In this document: in pieces, positions 1 through 10,513 of the stretch
How positions within the stretch are numbered: position 1 is the stretch's first letter
How the letters are laid out: every line of letters starts with the position of its first letter
NCBI GenBank assembly: GCA_036784855.1
Contig: JAZDSV010000062.1
Span: 1-64,000, forward strand
DNA from: Aphelidium insulamus
Taxonomy: Eukaryota; Aphelidiomycota; Aphelidea; Aphelidiaceae
Direction of reading: 5' to 3'
DNA: 64,000 nt
Made by a program: the position numbers and the translations under genes
The notes under the pieces: generated by a model
The model's database searches: none
The model's input: only the letters and a program-made list of their open reading frames with translations
Told to the model about the DNA's origin: nothing

Positions 1-99
1 CTCGTTCACTACTGCATTCAATTCGGCGATCGAGGTGGATGGCGGCGGGTACACCTTTTTGGTCAGCGCCGCGATTATTTCAGCTTTCTTGGCGGCCAT
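1..99 (-). CDS. partial ORF running off the left edge
   Basis: An open minus-strand frame begins with ATG at 99-97 and stays open for 33 codons to the window edge. It starts MAAKKAEIIAALTKKVYPPP and is lysine and alanine rich. I do not recognise it. The plus-strand sequence just upstream of the ATG shows nothing decisive as a promoter. It could be the first exon of a gene lying mostly outside the window, or a chance ORF. Confidence 0.3.
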   Translation of the reverse strand, partial: MAAKKAEIIAALTKKVYPPPSTSIAELNAVVNE

Positions 100-304
100 T
101 CGAGTGCTTGTCGTTTTGAGATATGGTGAAAGAGCGATTGAAGTGACGACTGAGAAGAAAAGCATCGCTCGGCCATCCTGATTGGTCAGCTTTGGCGATT
201 GGCATCTGTCAGCCATGGTGATCTTTGATCTGCGGGAAACGTTCTCATGTGATTTTACATATTTTAAAATATCACAGGTAATGTACTCGCAGAAATATCA
301 GTGT

Positions 305-405
305 CCAGAAAATATAACTCAGCACTGATAATTTAGTTTTCCGCACTCCATGTCAAACCATCGCCCAGATATGCAGCAGGCACACGTACTATGGCGCTCC
401 CGAAA
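305..405 (+). repeat. dispersed repeat, short copy
   Basis: This is a diverged, shortened copy of the repeat seen at 1731-2165 and 3020-3391. It shares the stretch from CAGAAAATATAACTCAGCAC through GATATGCAGCAGGCACAC. Several small deletions separate it from the longer copies. A further fragment of the same sequence (ATCCGACAGGCACACCGCG) lies near 1548. Confidence 0.75.
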
Positions 406-610
406 ATGAGGGAGTTAATTAGTTTTTAGTACCAAATGTCCCTGCAGATCGTACATTCAACGACTTGAGCAGGAATGGGGCCATATCCATACGGGAATCG
501 ATGCTGTCAAATCGCCGGGGAACCGAAAATGTTAACTTGGCACTTACTCGCAACAGAAGGAGCTGATCTCGCATCGTCCAACTCTGGGGTAGACAGATTT
601 TTGTAAACTG

Positions 611-1410
611 TCATATCAATTGAGGCGTTTGCTGTCCAGCAAATGCTCTCCTCAAAAATAAATTCCGGCAACCCTTAGCCATCTTGCCATCACAATGAGA
701 TCGACACAGACGGTTGGAGATATGATGATTATCTACCAACTGTGGGACTATTCTTCTGCCCTTTTGCGGCGTATTCAGTAATTCAGTATTCAGTGGTGTC
801 ATAATAATCAATCTCCCTTTTGGCGCAGTCGAGTCCCATTTCCATCTCGCGCTTGATTGCCGACTGATGAATTCAGCCGCCGTCCGATGAGCGGCGCTAG
901 TAACCGACGTCAGAGTGCCTGCACGCGATAATTCAGCAAAATGCGATGGCTCGGATGAAGTGTTGTAAATGGAAATGCCGTCTTTCCAACCGACGTTTTC
1001 CGAAGCGACTTCCAGTCCTCCGTCGAGTAGCCCAGCCACATTGTAATCAATAGGTGAAGAGACATCAAGGCCAGTTTCTTCCTTCAGCTCTGTGACTAGA
1101 TCAAGCGGAAACGGGTCAATTGTGTCTAGAGCGTCGAGAATTTTTTCTTTTTCTATAATCTGCCAGGCATTGCAGAAGTGATTGGATTTCTTAGCCGGAA
1201 TACATACCACTTCAAATCATGCACCTGGCAGGAAAGATCCAAACGGGAATACATCAGCAATTGGTGCCAAAACCGATGACGTCCCCATATACAGCTCACT
1301 GAAATGCGAGGCAGAGACATCTGAAGTAAATATGTATGGCACCTTAGCAGCACAATAAATATCAGAAATTGCAAAATCAATGCACGTTGACAATGTTTAA
1401 TGCAGATCAT
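611..1410 (-). pseudogene. unrecognised two-segment coding relic
   Basis: Two minus-strand stretches look protein-like. The upstream one (about 1390-1222) reads through FAISDIYCAAKVPYIFTSD and ends near FPFGSFLPGA. The downstream one (1210-611) is 199 codons and contains EKILDALDTIDPFPLDLV and WKDGISIYNTSSEP. A short intron-like sequence lies between them, but its borders do not join the frames cleanly. The first segment recalls the nucleotide-sugar glycosyltransferase fold (Asp, small residues, then a hydrophobic strand), but this is weak. The flanks carry pieces of a dispersed repeat, which suggests a decaying region. It is either a broken gene or a spliced gene of unknown family. Confidence 0.25.
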
Positions 1411-1730
1411 TGCAGATGCCTCTATGCCGTGCGCTTCTTGTTTATGAATCTAGGCAAGATACCTGGAATGCAGTAAATTCCATACCCGTAACACTGGTAT
1501 TGTCGATTACCAGCCTCGGTGTCGATCCCGCCACCCAGATATCCGACAGGCACACCGCGTTGGGTTCATACAATGGCACTGCCGAGAGTGATTTCACATC
1601 AAAATGTGTCCACGATTATCTTTCCCGGTGACTTGGGCAGGTATATCGCGAATTTGTGCGATATACCTGGTATAATCGCTGCCATCTGCCAAATCGCGAA
1701 GAGAATGTACTGACATTGTGCCACAATAGC

Positions 1731-2165
1731 ATGGCTTTATAATGTGTATCTATTCCCGCGCACTTGCTGCTGACGAAATTAAGACGCATTTATGCGCGGG
1801 TGATCAGCGCACAACTGACATCAGCAGTCGTATTGATTGCGTGTCACAGGTGTTTATTATACAGCCAAACAGGATGATGGCAACGTTGCTAGATGCAACT
1901 ATGTACTCCAGAAAATATAACTCAGCACTGATATTTATTTAGCTTTTCCGCACTCCATGCCAAACCCATGGCCCAGATATGCAGCAGGCACACCTCGTTG
2001 TGTGTATACTATGGCACTGCCCGAAAACCCGCGGCCAACGGCCAGATAAATGCATCGTTTTATGGAAATGGAAGGCAGTGCCAACAATTCACTTTGCAAA
2101 TTACAGGTTGCAAACCACGCGTCACAGACACTTTCCTCGAGTCTACGGCGGCTATACTCGCGCTG
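1731..2165 (+). repeat. partial duplicate of the METTL25-like locus
   Basis: Positions 1731-2090 match 3020-3391 with scattered substitutions and indels, including a missing piece of about 20 bp after GCTAGATGCAACTATG. Positions 2105-2165 then match 4619-4680, which is internal coding sequence of the METTL25-like gene (QVANHASQ followed by LRRLY). The 1.2 kb that separates these two parts in the other copy is missing here. This segment is therefore an internally deleted duplicate of the upstream flank plus part of that gene. Confidence 0.7.
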
Positions 2166-2519
2166 GCTTCTTATCATTCAACTATAATTCTTCGCCAGTC
2201 GCAAGTGATCATTTTGATCGCCGGATGCAACAATATGCTTCTCCAGACGACATATGCAACAACTACATCTTAAAACCGTGGATTGCGACGCCGACAGAGT
2301 CGGCCAAACTATTAAAATATGCGTCAAGCATGGCATTATATTATTGACTGAAAAACTTGGCAATGTCGTTCGCCGGGACGCCGCTCTCATCGCGAAATTT
2401 GCAATTCTATTTGCAATTCTAGCTGCGAGTTTGCAGCCGCGTATTTACCAGCTGGACGAGCTGGGCGATCTGATCCGCCGAGAAGCCGCGATCTGCCAAT
2501 CTTGTGAGAGTGTCATCGG

Positions 2520-2961
2520 TTAGACCGCTGCCTTCAGGCGATCGCGACGCTGTCTCGACGGCGGGATCACCGGCTCCGGCATTGGAACACCGGCCAGCTC
2601 GTGCGTGCCGTACACGCGTACCCGAATGCCGCCCGTCACTTCGACGAGGTCAGCGCCGGCGAAAATCTTGGCACCAACCATGCCGAGGAACAGTGATGCT
2701 GTTGGCTGGCCACAGTGTTACTGCCCCCTGCACCTTGCGCAGAATTTCGCTACCACGCACCGACTCTTCGCTCCCGATACCGATGCAAAAAACTGCGAAA
2801 GAAAGTGTTTCGACAATGGTTGCTTGAAGCAGCGTTTGAAAATGGCAGACGTTGTAATGTACCCGAACACACAACAAAGTTTCCGCGAACTGTTTCGGGA
2901 CCGATGATTGCGCACGGCGCAAGCAGCGAGTGCTCAACAGGGCCGCGCGAGCCGGATGCAA
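2520..2961 (-). pseudogene. unrecognised frameshifted coding fragment
   Basis: The minus strand ends with a well-formed reading that includes MVGAKIFAGADLVEVTGG and IRVRVYGTHELAGVP and stops at TAA (2522-2520). Just upstream, in another frame, is SEESVRGSEILRKVQGAV. The two stretches meet near 2700 with a one-base offset and no obvious intron. Both look like genuine protein, but I do not recognise the family. The likeliest reading is a frameshifted gene fragment. A very short intron or a sequence error is possible, though most other genes in the window show no unexplained shifts. Confidence 0.35.
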
Positions 2962-3430
2962 CCAGACATGCGGAAAGAGCGCGTTTCAAATAGATATGCT
3001 CGGAGTACACGCTATCGCGTGGCTTTATAATGTATATTCTGTTCCCGCACACTTGCTGCTGACGAAATTAAGACGCATTTATGCGCGGGTGATCAGCGCA
3101 CAACTGACATCAGCAGTCGCATTGATTGCGTGTCTGTCATAGGTGTGTATTATCCAGCCAAACCGGATATGGCACCGTTGCTAGATGCAACTATGCTCGC
3201 GCTTGTTGGGCAATTACTCCAGAAAATATAACTCAGCACTGATCTTTAATTTTTCCGCACTCCATGCCAAACCCATGGCCCACATATGCAACAGGCACAC
3301 CTCGTTGTGTGCATACTATGGCACTGCCCGAAAACCCGCGGTCAACGGCCAAGATAAATGCATCATTTTATGGAAATGGAAGGCAGTTCCAACTTGGCAT
3401 GTTTGCTCAGTGGACGAAAAGAAATTCAAT

Positions 3431-5128
3431 ATGCCACCCGCCAGCCGCCAATACTTGAAGCAACTGCTGGATGGAATCGATGCGTTTCTTAACGAGTTTG
3501 GCTTTGTATACCACTTCCACGCGGTCGACGTGTTTGTGGAGTATGCGTGGAGGAGTGCAAGTGGTGCCGGCGTACATTACGTAATCTGCCCAACCTGTTC
3601 CCCGGCGAGTGGCACGCGTGGATGGATGAGTGCGTGTCACGCGCACTACCGATATGGAAGACGACATGCCACATCCCGCAATCGTCGACACGATGCTGGC
3701 CGTGAGCGCGTGGGTGAACGCGTCTCCCCTGACCGCATGCACCGAGGAGATGGCTCTGCCAGTGCCAATGCCCGATTCAATGCGCCGCTATTTGCACGGA
3801 TGTCGCGTATTGCAGCTGAACAGAAGTTGCGATACCGATGCTGCCATGCCGCCTCCGAGTGCGGCGTCCAGTGGATTAATGCGGGACAAGAAGCGCCACG
3901 AAGTTGATCTCCTGTCCCAAGCTAGTTCACCGCTCAGTCTCCGCCAGCAAGGCCGCAGCGATTGCAACTACTGCTGCTGATACTGACACTACGGATAAGA
4001 CAATGAAGAAGTCACCAACATTACTGGTGGACTTTGGAGCGGGTCAAGGATATTTGAGTAAAGTGCTTGCAGAACAGTTTGGCTATCAGGTGCTTGCGCT
4101 GGATGCTTCAGATGCCCAAACGTGCGGTGCGCGACAGCGCCTTGTCGGCAGTGCTGCAAGTGGCACAATCCACAGTTATTCAGGTGCCGTCGACTATCAG
4201 ACGTTGCATATTGATGGCGGTGCATCGCAGATTGTTGGCTGCATACATCGCATGGCCGCCGAGTCATCAATTCTGGCACCCGACGCTGCCAGGCGGTCTC
4301 GGTCTTACATGTCACTGCGTATGTTCATCTGCATATATACTATATGTATACATGAATAATCACGCTTGACTGCTATGTAGACGCCTGTGGCGACTTGAGT
4401 GCCCACATGCTGCGAGCATTCATTCACGACAAGAAAGCAAGGAATCTTGTTAATGTTGGCTGCTGCTACAATTTACTTCAGCAATCTTCAGACTCTGGAC
4501 CGCACTCTGACGGCAAGACGATTTCCATTGTCGCGAGTATGCAGCTGGACTCGACCTCACGTTGGGCGCACCGGCACGCATGCTTGCCTGTCAGGCCACG
4601 TGGCGGTGGCAGGATGAACAGGTTGCAAACCACGCGTCACAGGCACTCTCCTCTTGTCTACGGCGGCTATACTATCGCGCGCTATTTCAGGTGCTGCTTT
4701 ATCGTAGAAACGCGCTTCAAGAGTTGCGGGCATGCGATTTTTCTGTGGGACGACTGCGACCCGGTGCCTTTCAGTGCTTTCGTCAGTACGTTCGCGCATC
4801 GCTGACCAGGATCTCCAGCCGCTATCCATCAGCAGTAACAGGAACATTAACAGCTCTAGCCATCAGCGATGCCGAGATCAATGCAGTGCGTGCAGAGTAT
4901 GGACCGGCAGCGCTGAACAAATTGGCATTGGTGTGGATGCTGCGTACAATGGTGGCTGGAGTACTCGAGGCGCTCATACTCGCGGACCGCGCACTGTTCC
5001 TGCACGAACAACTAGGCCCCCAGGCCACCATCTCTCTGGTGCCCGTATTCAATCGACATACCAGCCCGCGCAATATGGCCATTGTTGCGTGCAAGCCGGA
5101 AGAAACTGTCTACAATGTTTTTTTGTAA
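3431..5128 (+). pseudogene. METTL25/METTL25B-like methyltransferase, frame-broken
   Basis: The family is a predicted SAM-dependent methyltransferase. Diagnostic pieces appear in order: an N-terminal segment from 3431 (MPPASRQYLKQLLDGIDAFL), LPNLFPGEWHAWMDE near 3590, DKKRHEVDLLSQ near 3890, the SAM-binding motif LLVDFGAGQGYLSKVL near 4020, HACGDLSAHMLRAF joined across an intron at about 4320-4381, VNVGCCYNLL near 4455, GAPARMLACQATWRW near 4565, and the C-terminal PVFNRHTSPRNMAIVA. One intron (4320-4381) is convincing. The other frame changes, near 3565, 3645, 3920 and 4500-4540, have no GT-AG explanation. A partly deleted duplicate of the locus lies upstream at 1731-2165. I read it as a decaying or recently inactivated gene, though consensus errors cannot be excluded. 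Confidence 0.7.
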
Positions 5129-5179
5129 CAATTAACCTTAGCCACATTTACACGCCCCTTGTGCACTTTTTGCTCAAAA

Positions 5180-5581
5180 ATGAAAAATATCTCGCCGACA
5201 TTTTGGTGCGCGTTACTGCTGCTCGTTGCCGCCGTGGACGCGGCGCCTCGTCCATCACAGACGACGTATGCTGCAGATGCGGAGATGCAAGGGCTTTTGC
5301 AAGGTGACGCAGCACCGATTACAACCGAAATCGCTGCAATCGAACCGCGTATTGCATTGGAGGAGGCTCACGCAGGCAGCTATGAATCCTTAATCGCCAG
5401 GGAACCAACCGGTACAATTGCCTCCCCGAGTGAAGATCTATATCCGTCAGACACTGACGAGGGCGATTCACCATTGGAAATTCTCGCGGACTGCTGCGTA
5501 GGGTGCGGTATCTATGCGGCAATCTTGTATTGTTACTTCTGTGATCGTGAAAGATATGACGAAGTCACTGGATCTTTGTAA
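5180..5581 (+). CDS. small single-exon secreted or membrane protein
   Basis: This is a 133-residue ORF if translation starts at the second Met (5180); the first Met at 5159 would add seven residues. From 5180 the N terminus is a good signal peptide: Lys-Asn, then a hydrophobic core (FWCALLLLVAAVDA) with likely cleavage after an Ala. The middle is acidic (SDTDEGDS). Near the C terminus a Cys-rich hydrophobic stretch (LADCCVGCGIYAAILYCYF) could be a membrane segment, followed by a short charged tail. No family is recognised. The gene lies downstream of the METTL25-like relic, is followed by a (CA)n tract, and converges on TRAPPC3. It may be lineage-specific. Confidence 0.55.
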   Translation: MKNISPTFWCALLLLVAAVDAAPRPSQTTYAADAEMQGLLQGDAAPITTEIAAIEPRIALEEAHAGSYESLIAREPTGTIASPSEDLYPSDTDEGDSPLEILADCCVGCGIYAAILYCYFCDRERYDEVTGSL

Positions 5582-5591
5582 CTGCTGCGAG

Positions 5592-5596
<5 letters not shown>

Positions 5597-5622
<26 letters not shown>
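5597..5622 (+). repeat. (CA)n microsatellite
   Basis: An uninterrupted run of CA dinucleotides lies just after the stop of the small membrane-protein ORF and before the 3' end of TRAPPC3. Confidence 0.95.
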
Positions 5623-5700
5623 TAGAAATGCATTCATACAGATAGTTATGCATATAATATACAGGCAATAGCGCTATATATGTACCGCAAGTTGTAACAA

Positions 5701-6532
<832 letters not shown>

Positions 6533-6554
6533 TATTTAATTGATGGCCTATTCT

Positions 6555-6632
6555 ATTCTGCGCTCCGGAGCGCTGTTTGCACTTCTGCGCTCCGAGCGCT
6601 GCAAACACCAACTGCGCTCCCTTTAATAAATA
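6555..6632 (-). promoter_or_regulatory. TGCGCTC/GAGCGCA motif cluster upstream of TRAPPC3
   Basis: Within about 100 bp upstream of the TRAPPC3 start codon the sequence repeats CTGCGCTCC and its complement form GAGCGCTG several times, near 6557, 6568, 6582, 6590 and 6614. The same word recurs in the divergent promoter at 9790-9840. This fits a shared promoter element; no TATA box is evident. Confidence 0.45.
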
Positions 6633-6755
6633 GCCAATCAAGCGCACCTGCAAGGTCAAGGTCGCCGCCCCATTGTCCGCCGCCAATAGCACCGTTTCAG
6701 CGCCCCCTTTGCACACACTGTTCCCACAGCTACCTGTCAACAACAGTTTATTGAC

Positions 6756-9056
6756 CTACACTCCTCTCCTGCACGGTTCACGGCTGAGCTGCGGGGCGCC
6801 GATTCTCCCCTTCTCCAGCGCGCCACGGAATCGCTTGCCTCTCGGTCGACCGCGACCACGGCGCCGCGGTGGATCTTGCAGCTGCTGCTGCGCCTCGCCC
6901 GCCTCCTCGTTCACTTCTGCCATCGGAAATGTCTTCAAGCCGCGGGGATCCAGCAATGCGTCGGCGAGTGCGGAAAGCTCTTGGCGGTACGTGGCAAAAT
7001 TGGCGCGCAGTACTTGCTGCCACTTGTGGTGCAGAGTAGCATAGTCGTCAATGCGTGGCGCCTCCACTGCTTCTGGAGCAGCGAGTGCCGGTTGCTGGCT
7101 TGGTGGCAGGACAATAACTCGACCAGCATAGCCGCGGCGAAATCGTTCACGCACCACCTCGTCTGGCAGTGTGGTCCATTGCTTGGCAATCGCATATGCC
7201 AGGAAGTGTCGACACGGCAGCCCGGAGGTGTACATACGGCCGCAAGAACAGGTCAGTGCTTCATGCATTGTATACTCACGTGTGTGTGCGCTATCTGTAC
7301 TGACAATTGCACCAGTAGCTGATAGGCAGTACTTGTCCGCCTTCTCCAACTCATCGTTAAAGATCTTGTATGCATATGCCGTGACCTTGCCTGCCATATT
7401 TTTCGAGCGGCGACGTTGTTGTGACAGTATTTCCAAGTCTGGTTTCATCAGTAGTCTGGCTGATAATGCAATAGACCTACGTTGCTCTTTTGATCATTGC
7501 AAGCGCGCGCTTTTCTTCTTCGGCGTCCAAGCGATCGCCTAAAATGGCATCCATGACCTCCGACAATCGCTTACGTGGCCCAACAATTCCCTTCAGCCAC
7601 GCGTTCCATCCTTCTGACCGCTGTGTTGATGACATCCCCGCATCAAATCGATGGTGGCAGTACCCAAATGCCCACTTCTTGCGGTTCGAGTAAAGGCGGG
7701 CCATGTACTTGCAATGCTGACAGTCACACGGTAGTGCCGCGGTGCCTACATGTATGTCAGACACTGTGACAATCAGCAATGTCAAAGTACTGTCAGATTG
7801 CGTGTTTGCTTCCACGCCGTGCGATTTGCTGCACACCATCATTCGCAATTCTTCAAATTTTCCGCCTTCAAACTCGTCAACTGTGCAGCGCTGTGCACAG
7901 TAGTAAAAAAGGCCTAGAAATGCATCCGAACGCGCCGCAAGCACTCGTCCGAGGTTTTCTTGACATTTGTGCTGAAGTGCCACAAGCAAAGGCGGTGCAG
8001 TGTTTGCGGGAAGCTTGTCGGAAATTGCCAACGCAATTGCTGGGTCATCGTCCGTGAAAATCGTTTCTGGTGGCGTGGTGCAGAGCTGCAAAAATTGTTC
8101 CATTACCCAGGAAAGAGTATCCGCCGTTTCGTTGGCCATCAAACACGCGGCAAACGTAATTGTATGCCCATCGGCATCAATACCGACAAACGGTGCGAGT
8201 GGCATTGAAAGCGAGTTGGTTTTGTAAGTCGGATCAAAGAGAACCGCATCACCGTACCAGTGCAGTGACTCGCGCTGCTTGCCCGTCGACCAGAAAGCCG
8301 CTTGCAAAACGTTCCCGACGGTAAGTACTTGATAGTAAAACTCGGGGTCAGCATTCTTATGTGTTTGGAAGTCGATCAATAGTTCCGCGGCCTGTGGCAT
8401 AGTTGACCGCACTTGCAGTGTTGCGATGTAGTTGTATACATCTTTCTTGATGAAACGGCGCTCATTCACTGGAAACTCCCCCTTCAAAATCGTCATGATT
8501 TGCGGGACAATGCAGTTGGCTTTGTAAAGAGTCGCAATTCGTTCCCGCACAGCTGGGAGAATGATCCGATTACCAGGTAGTAGATGAGCAATGTTGGGAT
8601 CAACCATGTCATGATTGTGTCCGATTTCAAGTGAAGTAATCATGTAGAGCGCAGAGGATACTTGGTATGTAATGCGAACCTAAATGTTACTTCTGCTCAA
8701 GTAACACGATCTGCTTACCTGAAATGGACAGTTACTTTTACGGAGCGTTTGGCATTGGTCCCAGGTTTACCACCTGCACGGCACCTGAACTTGCGCCGTC
8801 GGACCAACCCTTTGCCTTCCGCGTTATCATCGCCAATTAACGCGTCGGCTTCGCCATCCGACACTTCATTATCTTCCATCGCAATGCTTTTGTCGCGGCG
8901 AACAGTGCAGCGGGCAATCGAAAAGCCTTTCAAGTGAGCGTACTCTCGGACGTGATTATATGCCTCTAGTTCCGACTTGAAAGTCATTCCTTTGACAAGG
9001 GTAAAGACCGGCTCATCTACCATACGTGAGGAATATATCACCGCGTCCGCAGTCAC
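6756..9056 (-). mobile_element. Mutator-like (MULE/FAR1-type) transposase
   Basis: Minus-strand exons encode a full transposase. Exon 1 (9056-8742) carries a FAR1-like N-terminal DNA-binding region (FKSELEAYNHVREYAHLKGF, then Arg/Cys residues). Exon 2 starts near 8679 (ITYQVSSALYMITSLEIGHN) and runs to about 7480. It holds the MULE catalytic core: first Asp in DAVLFDPTYKTN, second in ETIFTDDDPAIALAI, and a Glu in STQRSEGWNAWLKG. After a very short gap near 7460-7480 the frame continues to a SWIM zinc finger (TCSCGRMYTSGLPCRHFLAY, pattern CxC...CxH). The C terminus is basic and AT-hook-like (GRGRPRGKR). The exon 1-2 intron is about 62 bp. The 25-bp gap at 7.46 kb is shorter than other introns here and may be a frameshift. 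Terminal inverted repeats were not identified, so it may be a domesticated gene. Confidence 0.85.
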
Positions 9057-9060
9057 TGTG

Positions 9061-9448
9061 TACCGTCAGACACTGTATCATCTTCAATCGGCCGGGTGGC
9101 GATTCCATTGTCTAGTTCCAAACGCGCATTTCCCGCTGCGCAGCAGCATTACACCACAAAGAACAGATATTTCATGCAAACGTACAACTCTCTCCACGGC
9201 TAGCGAGCGTTAAAGTGTCTTGGACCGGCTCGGCTTGCGGTGCCTCAATGCGGACCAGGCCAGAGGGCGCCTCTGCATGCCGTCATGATGTGACGGAGCC
9301 GCATGTCATTATCATGCGCCGTACCATGTTCCACGACATTCAATGGGACGGCATTGCGGCCTGCTGGTGCGTAATGCACTGGGCCCCTGTGTAACACATC
9401 AAGTACGCCGATAATGGCACCGGGGTACTCCGTCTATAGCATGGTTAG
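9061..9448. other. gap with no supported gene
   Basis: This stretch lies upstream of the transposase start and downstream of the small minus-strand ORF. One plus-strand frame stays open for about 64 codons (from about 9195 to the TAA near 9393), but it has no convincing start or splice signals. I see no gene. Confidence 0.4.
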
Positions 9449-9698
9449 TCAGTCTGTCGCAGCAACATTGACGTGACTGACTGAACAGTGTGCAGGTGCA
9501 TCGACAGTCGCGTAGGCATTGCTATCGGTGCATCTACGCTTGCCGGGAGGCACATAGTACCCGAGGCGAGGGTCGACGTAGGACAAGTCGTCTTGCTGCG
9601 CCGCCCCTGGCGTATTACCCGTGGCGCCATTGTCTGCTGGACGCGGTGGAGGTGTAGGGTCCACCTGGCTGGACAGCTTGCTCAAGATGCGACGTAGC
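9449..9698 (-). CDS. small unrecognised protein, divergent from the DEUBAD gene
   Basis: From ATG at 9698 an 83-residue minus-strand ORF reads MLRRILSKLSSQVDPTPPPR, then an Asn/Gly/Gln stretch, then DDLSYVDPRLGYYVPPGKRR. The N terminus (Arg-rich, amphipathic) could be a mitochondrial presequence, but that is inference. The ORF is head-to-head with the DEUBAD/RAMA gene and shares its promoter interval. A downstream exon is possible because the last 25 residues look less protein-like. No family is recognised. Confidence 0.4.
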
Positions 9699-9905
9699 AT
9701 GTGGCGAACGGAATATAGTACACAGTACAGAGAAAGAAGCAAGTTTATTGTGTGCCGGCATTGCCGTCTGTGGGACTTAGCGTTGTTTGCGATTGCAAAG
9801 AGCGCAGAATTGCCCAACTGCGCTCTGTTTGCAGGAGCGCTAAAAAGTTGGGTCCATATATATATACACATATATAAATGGGCTGAACTGAGCTGTGATT
9901 GTGAA
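9699..9905. promoter_or_regulatory. bidirectional promoter interval
   Basis: About 200 bp separate two divergent start codons (9698 minus, 9906 plus). The interval contains AGAGCGCAG (about 9797), ACTGCGCTC (about 9820) and GGAGCGCT (about 9834), the same words found upstream of TRAPPC3. It also has a short TATATATACACATATATA run near 9857-9876. Confidence 0.5.
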
Positions 9906-10480
9906 ATGACTGCAGACCGCATAACCTATGCGGTCTTTGCGCGACGACCTGCTGGCCCTAGTGCAACTTCGGTCGGCACATTCGCCGCCACACCGCCGGA
10001 ATGCGGCACATTGCAGCACGGAATTATGGTGCCGCCGCCGCCACCGCCGCTTACCGCAGTCGCCGAGGAATTAGTTTGCAAGGACCCGCCCGCCAAGGAT
10101 TTAAAATGCAAGAACCCACCAGCCAAGGAGCCGCCCGCCAAGGATCCACCCGCCAAGGAGCCGCCGGCCAAGGTATCGATCTCCAGAGGACAGCGCGGCC
10201 GTACGCGAGGAAGGCCGCGACGCAATCTGACGGCAAACCGCATCAGTCCCGCTCGAAAGAGCGCCCGCCTGTCGGCTACCGCGACTGCCTTGTCACCACG
10301 AGCACGAGCTGCCTCGTCGCCATTGTCGAGCGCGGTCAGCTCCGATGAAGAATCAGATTTGTCTACTTTCCCACAAGTCCGGCGGCCCCCTGCTGTGCAG
10401 TATGGTGGTGATGCTGCCGATGACGATGAACTGCTTTGCCTGCCAAGCAGTCCGCTTGCCAACATGGATCTGCGGGTAAG

Positions 10481-10513
<33 letters not shown>

